Below, piece after piece: positions 57,274 to 64,000 of a stretch of DNA of 64,000 bases (within the stretch, counting starts at the first letter, position 1; every line of letters begins with the position of its first letter). The notes under the pieces were generated by a model. The model made no database searches. It was given only the letters and a program-made list of their open reading frames with translations, and was not told where the DNA came from. Position numbers and translations under genes: made by a program. Source of the stretch: Cerioporus squamosus (Eukaryota > Basidiomycota > Agaricomycetes > Polyporales > Polyporaceae); the NCBI GenBank assembly GCA_022592435.1, contig JABYQS010000052.1:152734-216733 (forward strand), in the 5' to 3' direction.

Positions 57274-58153
57274 TTCTTTTCCAATTGGGATCTTGATCAA
57301 GGTAAATTACAAAAGGTCGTGGAATAAAACATTCATAATTACTTGCGGTGCTAAACCGGAACAATCTTAACTTAACTCCTACGCACTTCATGCCCAAGCA
57401 AAGTAAGTATTTATGACTAATGACATCTTGGGAAATATAAGTGTTTCTGGTCAACCTTTGTGGCAAAGATAACACGCCTGCTCCGCAATTCTGTAGTCAC
57501 AGTATTATATCAAAATCATGCAACTACAGGCAGCTATCCACTGATATAGGGTACAAACTAATCAGAACACCAATACCACACCTTTCTTGAAACCTGTCCA
57601 ACCCTTTCCACTGATCATCTGTCAGATTATATCTAGATATATCGCAATGGGGCAATGGTAGCAATGCATTCACAGGGAAAATCTTGAGATATATGGGAGC
57701 CATTGGCAATAATGACAACTTAACCTTTTGTACTTGCATACTCTGCTTAGTGATATGTTGAAGATTTAGTCAAAAGAGATGATTGACCCTTCATTGCCTT
57801 TTGGATTGGATGGAGGCACAACATTACAGAGCATAAAAGTCCACAATCTCACCCTTTTCAATCAACATAGAAGGGTCAATTTGCTTGTATACAGTATATG
57901 CAATTGCAGTGCATGATATCCCTGGCCAAAATGCATTTATGTCAAAACTATACCAGAATGTAAGTATAAAGATCTGCCAGATTGGGCAGGCTGAGGAAAG
58001 GCTATGCTTTGGTCTACTAGAAAAGGAGTAAGAAATGCTTGTGTGATCAGCATACTGGCAAGTGAAATGGCTCCAGTTGTGATATATTGCACCGCACAGT
58101 TGAAGTGTATGTAATTATATAACTCACCAGCGATGTTGATGTGGACACACGAG
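57274..58153 (-). other. AT-rich relic next to Helitron helicase
   Basis: About 0.9 kb with base composition clearly unlike the GC-rich host. The minus strand contains short frames, such as AISLASMLITQAFLTPFLVD and ISRYNLTDDQWKGLDRFQER, broken by stops. They look like decayed exons, but I cannot name the protein. It may be the 3' part of the Helitron or a gene it captured. Confidence 0.4.
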
Positions 58154-59127
58154 TTAGGTATCAGTTGAGCTGTTGCAAGACTCTTGATGGCAAGGATTGG
58201 CTGCAGCATTCTCAGCGTAGAGACAGTGTTGACCAAGTGGTTGCAACTGGCACAGGGCTGACATATGCGATGCGTTTACGTTGATTTGACAGTTCCATCT
58301 CTTCAGTGCTGGTGCACGCGACGCTGTCCAGCACTCATTCGCTGCATGTTTTGTTCCCGGATGACTATGGGTGAGGGTGCCTGTCACCTGGTCGGGGTCT
58401 ATCAAGGTCTTGCTGGTATCTATGCATGGCGTCAGCTCTGATGCCGGGGCCTTGGACCAATTCAATGCTGGATGGACATGGGAAGGCACATAGTGTACTC
58501 CTTTCCAAGCTTGAAATGTGCGCAGAAGGGTGCCACAGGTGTCGCCAACGACAGAAGGGCATAACTCGTCTCCGAGACGGAGGTGTGTGAGGTCGTCCAG
58601 CAGTTCTAGTTCTTGAAACTCTCGGTGTAGTGCAGATGATGTCCCGGAGCGAATCTTGGTATTATCGAATTTGCCAACTATCAATGTACCTTCAAGAGAA
58701 GAACTGCGAGATAAGCATGTATATATTGATTGGTGGTTCTTACAGAACTCGAGCTTGCAGACGTTGGAGTGGTGGGTGTGCCCCTGGGATGCAAAATCAG
58801 TCATAGCAAAGTTTGGTAGGACTGTCACCTGTTTGCGCTGTACATAGACAACAAGATCATCTGCAGGAAGGGTGCATCTCACAGTCTTCTTCATCTTGGT
58901 GAATGGGATTACATTTTCAGAGAGCCCTGGGAGGCGTGTCATGCGCGGAGGGTTAGCAAGCTTGACGTACAGTGTGTCTAATGTGTACTTGCCACAGCTC
59001 ATGCAATGGGAGTCCCAACTGACCACTGTCATGGCTGCACCATTCGTAGCGCACAGCTCAGTGGCTTCATTGTACTTCAGCAGGACAGGCATGTCCACAC
59101 AGAGATAGAGAACGCCAGCATGATGTT

Positions 59128-59715
59128 TGTCATGGTCAGTGGACCAGCACCCCTTTTCGCTTTCCCTGGAAGTTTCATTTTCCCAACTTGATCCCTTTTC
59201 CTACTTCGTACACACCCCATTTTGGACTCCTTGATCTCATTCTCGCATGCGCACCTGTATGCTCTGCTCCCACGACCGCATGCCTTGTTCTCGCACTTAC
59301 CATCCTGTTACCATGTGTTTTCCCACCCTTTTGTCTCCCACTCGTACAGCCTTGCTCCCTTTTCCGCATGAGTCACTTTCACTGGCACGTGATTGTTCTG
59401 AGTAGACCAGTATATAAACCCCTCCCAGCGCTTACCTAGTCCCCATCTCGACCTCTTGGTCATTGGGACTAGGTGCACTTTTCCCCCATGTACTTTTCCT
59501 TTTCTCTGTGCTAATATACCTTAAGCTTGGTCATTGGGACTAGTCTGTCGCAGTGCGCGTGAAGACTAGCTATCGACGACTTCGTGCCTCCGAGCCGGTC
59601 ATTGCTCTGCCCTCGTCGAGTTCTCTCTCTCTATCTCCCTTTCAGCTCCTTGCCGCTCGCCCCCCAGACCGTCGCCGATCGACGTCTGGTGTCTACGCGC
59701 CTAGTTGCTGCGACA
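59128..59715 (+). mobile_element. Solo LTR, family X, copy 1
   Basis: A 588-bp sequence beginning TGTCATGGTCAGTGGACCAG and ending CTAGTTGCTGCGACA, flanked by the 5-bp duplication ATGTT on both sides (59123-59127 and 59716-59720). TG...CA ends, a TATA box (TATATAAACC at 59411) and no coding content make it a solo LTR or short LTR-derived element. It is similar along its length to the reverse complement of 60694-61243. Confidence 0.9.
59411..59418 (+). promoter_or_regulatory. TATA box inside LTR copy 1
   Basis: TATATAAA in the middle of the LTR; conserved in copy 2 (near 60960-60968, minus strand), as expected for the LTR promoter. Confidence 0.6.
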
Positions 59716-60165
59716 ATGTTTCGTTAGCGCAGGGGGTAAGTTCCAGAGGATGCTTTGGATGTGTGGGCAGATCGTGTTTGTTGTGTGCACTGGGTCTACA
59801 GTGCTGTCATTAAGGTGCTGCACTTGGCAATTGGATGCTCCGTCTTTATTCTTTCCCCACAGGTCTGATGAAAAGAAGCTACGAACAGGCAATTCACAAG
59901 CTTTGGCGAAGTCCCGTACCCGTTCTGCATTGATAGCATCCCGATTAGCATTCCAAGCAGTGATAATGGATACATCGCGGAAATGATCATGTCCCATTTC
60001 AGACGGTCCCTGGCTGGACTGTACATGCCTCATGAGGAGGGCAATATCCTCCTTCATGCAGCGCGCAAACTGCATGTTCTTGAGCGCTGTTCGAAAGTGG
60101 ATATCGTCGTCAGACATCCCATTCTGGTGCATGTTCTGATGGAGTATGACCACCGTTGTGAACTG

Positions 60166-60381
60166 TGTTGAAGTGGCACAAGAGAGGAGTCGAGAGCAGA
60201 AGTGGATAGATAACATAGCCGCTGAGGCTCGAGACTAAGTACATCAGAATGTGTACAAAGGACATCAGTAAAGTAAGTAAGTCCGATAAGTTATAGTCAG
60301 TAAAAGAGATACAATACGGTAAGTAAACGTAAAGAGCTCATAGTGTAAGTAAATGGCCATGAGTATCGCTATACTCCAACA
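60166..60381 (-). repeat. Copia 3' LTR
   Basis: 216 bp, read on the minus strand from TGTTGGAGTATAGCG to CTTCAACA. The TGTTGG...CAACA ends are classic for copia LTRs. The pol stop codon lies just inside its edge and a G-rich purine tract directly precedes it. Confidence 0.8.
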
Positions 60382-63300
60382 CTCCCCCTCAACTCGTCAT
60401 CCGACAAAATGCCGAGTTGCTTCCTCAGATAATGGAAATGCTCGTGCGGTAGCGCCTTCGTGAACAAGTCCGCAATGTTGTCATTTGTCGGGACATATTT
60501 GAGTGCGATAGTCCTGGCCTCGACACACTCCCAAATGAAATGGTGCCTCATGTCGATGTGCGTGTGTTGGACGTTGTCCTTCGACAGTGCAATTGCTGAC
60601 AGGTTGTCCGCGTTTAGACATGTTGCCTGCTCTTGATCGAAAGTGAGCTCGCTTAGGAGCATGCACATCCAGATGGCATGCCTGGCTGCGTAGTGTCGCG
60701 GCGACTAGGCGCGTAGACACCAGACGTCGATCGGCGACGGTCTGAGGGGCGAGCAGCGAGGAGCCGAAAGGGAGATAGAGAGAGAGAGAACTCGACGGGG
60801 GCAGAGCAACGACCAGCTCGAAGGCACGAAGTCGTCGATAGCTAGTCTTCATGCGCACTGCGACAGACTAGTCCCAATGACCAAGGTATATGGGGGAAAA
60901 GCGCACCTAGTCCCAATGACCAAGAGGTCGAGATGGGGACTAGGTAAGTGCTGGGAGGGGTTTATATACTGGTCTACTCAGAACAATCACGTGCCAGTGG
61001 AAGTGACTCATGCGGGAAAGGGAGCAAGGCTGTACAAGTGGGAGACAAAAGGGTGGGAAAACACATGGTAACAGGATGGTAAGTGCGAGAACAAAGCATG
61101 CGGTCGTGGGAACAGAGCATACGGGTGCGAGAACAAGATGAAGGAGTCTGAAGTGGGGTGTGTATGAAGTAGGAAAGGGGTTGAGATGGGAAACTGGAAC
61201 TTCCAGGGAAGATGAAAAGGGTGCTGGTCCACTGACCGTGACACGTAGGACACCGCCATGTACTCCGCTTCGGTTGAGGATAGTGCGACAACTACCTGTT
61301 TCTTGGAGCTCCACGTGACGAGTCCACTACCAATTAAGAACACGTAGCCTGAGATCGACTTGCGGTCTACAGGGTTTGCTCCCCAATCCGCATCTGTGTA
61401 TCCTTCCAAGCGGAAATCTCATAGAACGCCCGCGCGCTCGGCTCCCCCTTACGCCCATAGGTTATCCCGTAGTCCAGCAACCCCTTGAGGTAGCGAAACA
61501 TGCATTTTACTGCGGTCCAGTGAGCCGGGCCAGGGTGCGAGGCAAACTGTGACAGCGTCTGGACTGCGTAGCTGATATCTGGGCGTGTCCCGAGTGCCGC
61601 GTACAACAACGTCCCGATGGCCGCCTGATATGGGATGTCCTTCATCTCCGAAAGGTCAGCGTCCTCTGGCTCCTTGAGGAGCTTGACGTTCGGGTCCATG
61701 GGCATGCTGACCGGTGCGCAATCGGACATTCCATAGCGCTTGAGTGCTGACAAGATGTATTGTCTCTGTCTGATCGTGATGGTGGATGCCTGCTCATCCA
61801 TCGCAACCTCGAAACCAAGCAGCAGACGTGGTTTGCCAAGGCTAGTGATGTCATAGTGCTGCTGGAGTTGCTTCTCGAAGTCGTCCATCAGTCCTGTCAT
61901 GTCCGCGCCGCCAAGCATGTCATCTACATGGATGCCAAAGACAATCATCTCTCCACGGACCATCTTGATGTATATGCACAAGTCTGCCGATAGCCGTCGA
62001 AAACTCAGCTTCTCGACCATGGTGGTATTGAAGTGCTGATTCCACATCCAACCACCTGGCTTGAGTCCGTACAGCGCTTTGACGAGCCTGAGAACACATC
62101 CAGATCCGTCGTTGAAACCCGGGGGTTGCCGCATGTATATCTCCTCCTCCACGGGAGCGTTCAAGTACGCGCCGACGACGTCATACTGACGCGCTACCAT
62201 CTTGCGTTCAGCAATAATGGCCAGCAGGACCCGGAGTGAGTCCATTCGCACGACCGATGCGAAAGTCTCGAAGTAGTCCAGGCCTGGGACTTGACTGAAA
62301 TCTTGAGCCACGAGCCGGGCCTTGTACCTGACGATCCTCCCTTCCGAATTGCGCTTGAGCCTGTACACCCATCTGCAGCCGATCGGGTGCCTCCCTGCAG
62401 GTAAGTCCGTCGCTTCAAAAGTACCGAGTTTCTGAAGTTGAGAGTATTCAGCCTCCATTGCAGCCTGCCAGTCAGGCCACTCTGGTTGAGCTTGTGCCTC
62501 CTTGAGGTTCTGTGGCTCTGAGACACTCTCTGTGCCATGCAGGGTCAGCAAACACAAGACATGCACCTCCTCGTACGGGACCTTCTCTCTGGTCTCGTGG
62601 AGTGCCTTGTAGTTGATCCGTGCAGCCGCCTTCTGCTTCTCCCGCTTCGGTGCCTCGTCCCTGGATGGCTGTGCTCCTCCTGGTCCTGGTGCCTCCTCAA
62701 AATCCTCCGCCCATCCTCTGCTCGTCCCTGAGCGCTGATCTGACGGTGTTATCTGCCCGCCTTGTGCCTCTGCGCCACTGACACTCTCCGCCGCTCGTCT
62801 CTCCTGCGTCCCTGCACCACTGTCACTCTCTGGTGCCCGTGCGCTGCTATTCTCCCCCTCGAGCGGCTGAGAGGGAAGCTCAATGTACTCATAGTCATCC
62901 TCGTCCTGTTGTACGGTTCGTTTAGGGACTGCGAACATGATGTTGCATGACTTTCCAACACGCCAAGCAACCGGGTCGTAGTACCGCCAGGCCTTGCTGC
63001 CGTCGGCTACCTCCATAAAGAACATGGGTTTTGATTTGGGGTCAAGCTTGGTCCGATATTCCGGAGAGGTCAGAACCCAGCACCGGGAGCCCCACTCTTG
63101 TAGGTTCAAGACATCAGGCTTCTGTCCGGTCCACACTTCGTCCGGTTCTTGTCCTTCAGTGCACGAGTGGGCAGTCAGTTCTTCAGATAGAGGATGTGCC
63201 ACAGCTTCGGGCCACAAGAACTTCAGCATCTTCATCGCGATCATGATCGTACGTACGCGCTCCATGACTGTCCGGCAAGTACATTCTGCAATTCCGTTCT

Positions 63301-63992
63301 GCGCAGAGGACTTTGGTGCGGTTGTGTCCAGTTCAATGCCCTTGGCCTGTAGATAGGCGGTGAACTCGTCATTGATGAACTCGCCGCCGTTGTCACAGCG
63401 GATCTTCTTGAGCTTCACACCGAACTTGTTCTCGACATACGCCTTTAGTCCTTGAAATGCCCGAAGGCCTCGTATTTGTGCTTGCCGAACGCACGTCTAG
63501 ATCACCGCCCCTTTCCGTCTGTGAACGCCCACCAATACCGCTCTCCCCAAATTCCCACCGTCGACGCTGGCCCCCACGTATCCATCACTGTCATCTCCCC
63601 GATCTCCGTGAACTCCGTCTCCGACTTCTTCGGTATGACGCCACCGTCTGCTTGCCCTGTACGCATGCCTCGCATTGGTCCATTGGAGGCTCCGACTCGT
63701 CGACCTCCATGCCTGTTACAAGGCCCTTCTTGTACATGGCGATGATGGCTTTCATGCCCGGGTGACCTAGGATGCAATGCCATTGATGATAAGTCGGCTT
63801 CCATCTCGGGCGACATACCGCTGTCGCGTACGATCTCTCGGTTGTCGAGATCTCCGCGTGTCTGTCCATCTCGTAGAGGTAATTGCCGATGCGCTTCCCA
63901 ATTGCGTACGCGCGTCCCTTCGCGTTCTTGAAGCAGATCCGACTGCCACCGAGCTTGACGAGGTGCCTGCTTGCCTCGACGCATTCGACTGA
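60369..63992 (-). pseudogene. Copia polyprotein (degenerate)
   Basis: From the right, the pieces read as follows. The GAG-pre-integrase zinc segment is WHCILGHPGMKAI ... CEACVQGKQTV (63591-63869). The integrase start is EIGEMTVMDTWGPAS in another frame. The integrase core and RT (61367-63418) include IRCDNGGEF, SSAQNGIAECT, KARLVAQDFSQVPGLDYFET, VVGAYLNAPVEEEIYMRQPP and IHVDDMLGGADMTG (usually YVDD in copia). RNase H begins GYTDADWGANPVDRKSISGY in a shifted frame near 61400 and runs to STEAEYMAVSY. There the LTR insertion cuts it; it resumes after 60693 with LLSELTFDQEQATCLNADNL and ends at 60369. At least two or three frameshifts plus the insertion show it is inactive. Confidence 0.85.
60694..61243 (-). 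mobile_element. Solo LTR, family X, copy 2, inside copia RNase H
   Basis: A 550-bp LTR, minus orientation, similar throughout to copy 1 at 59128-59715. It is flanked by the 5-bp duplication CGTAG (60689-60693 and 61244-61248). Removing it with one duplication restores the RNase H frame between MAVSY and the following ARHAIWMCMLLSELT. It inserted after the copia element did. Confidence 0.92.
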
Positions 63993-64000
63993 GATGAGGT

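Larger units (their letters stand above)
58154..60165 (-). pseudogene. Helitron-type PIF1-like helicase, C-terminal fragment, split by LTR
   Basis: Two minus-strand pieces. The right piece (59716-60165) has TTVVILHQNMHQNGMSDDDI, DIALLMRHVQSSQGPSEMGH and VSIITAWNANRDAINAERV. The left piece (58154-59127) has MPVLLKYNEATELCATNGAA, ANPPRMTRLPGLSENVIPF and the helicase end motifs LPNFAMTDFASQGHTHHSN and HQSIYTCLSRSSSLEGTLIV. This is the usual order in Agaricomycete Helitron helicases. The pieces are separated by an LTR (59128-59715); removing it with one copy of its 5-bp target duplication makes the frame continuous (KHHAGVLYLCVDMPVL). At 60165 the helicase is cut by a copia LTR, and its N-terminal part would lie beyond the window. 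Confidence 0.8.
60166..64000 (-). mobile_element. Ty1/copia retrotransposon, cut by window end
   Basis: A minus-strand copia element. Its 3' LTR is 60166-60381 and its purine-rich tract sits at about 60382-60392; the 5' LTR lies outside the window. Domain order along the minus strand is GAG-pre-integrase, integrase, reverse transcriptase, RNase H, diagnostic of Ty1/copia. It is inserted inside the Helitron helicase frame (candidate target duplication AACTG at 60161-60165; the partner copy is outside). It is itself interrupted by an LTR at 60694-61243 and carries frameshifts, so it is dead. Confidence 0.9.

Noticed and set aside
1..64000. CRISPR arrays, bacterial operons or a biosynthetic gene cluster
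   Set aside because: The DNA is eukaryotic with introns throughout. No spaced direct repeats are seen, and no polyketide, peptide synthetase or terpene synthase gene is present.

Overview
The window is nuclear DNA from a filamentous basidiomycete, most likely an Agaricomycete; Polyporales is a guess from the general feel of the proteins. The evidence is the dense, intron-rich gene structure (many GT-AG introns of about 45-65 bp), two class I hydrophobins, F-box/LRR proteins, a spermidine synthase-saccharopine dehydrogenase fusion, a basidiomycete-type kinase-like protein and Agaricomycete-type Helitron and copia remains. Exon joins given below were worked out by eye from splice sites and reading frame.

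Layout. 0.4-11.6 kb: an alpha/beta hydrolase, a DUF4246 protein, an F-box protein and a SMYD-like SET protein on the minus strand, then an EZH2-like (CXC + SET) histone methyltransferase on the plus strand. 11.8-14.3 kb: an intron-containing tRNA-Thr(AGT) and the protein farnesyltransferase beta subunit. 15.3-21.2 kb: two related F-box/LRR genes on the minus strand, the second with a frameshift. 22.1-27.3 kb: a secreted GDSL esterase and a two-HKD phospholipase D, facing each other. 29.0-33.5 kb: a tandem pair of unrecognised coiled-coil genes, followed by a five-exon gene for a secreted repeat protein with regular Lys-Arg sites. 34.1-40.7 kb: a broken F-box gene, hydrophobin 1 and a second DUF4246 gene. 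42.9-45.8 kb: an MFS sugar/quinate-type transporter. 46.1-47.7 kb: a complete Tc1/mariner (DD34E) transposon. 48.7-55.6 kb: the spermidine synthase-saccharopine dehydrogenase fusion, a kinase-like protein and hydrophobin 2. 56.5-64 kb: an F-box remnant followed by nested transposons: a Helitron helicase split by a copia element, with two LTRs of a third family inserted into the helicase and into the copia RNase H region.

The most unusual locus is 32814-33464. It encodes a roughly 124-residue secreted precursor whose Kex2-type Lys-Arg sites would release two kinds of short peptide: a 13-residue Cys-x6-Cys peptide ending in Trp (two copies) and a 16-17-residue peptide starting Gln-Asp-Gly-Gly (three copies). 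Every intron is phase 0 and falls just after the same Gly-Leu-Gly-Gln repeat, except the one in the signal-peptide region. It looks like a Kex2-processed repeat protein, that is, a peptide-signal or RiPP precursor. I do not recognise the family.

Paralogue pairs recur: DUF4246 x2, hydrophobin x2, F-box/LRR x2 plus three other F-box genes or remnants, and the tandem coiled-coil pair. The genes do not form one obvious pathway; the window reads as ordinary housekeeping and chromatin genes mixed with fast-evolving accessory families and a transposon nest at the right end.
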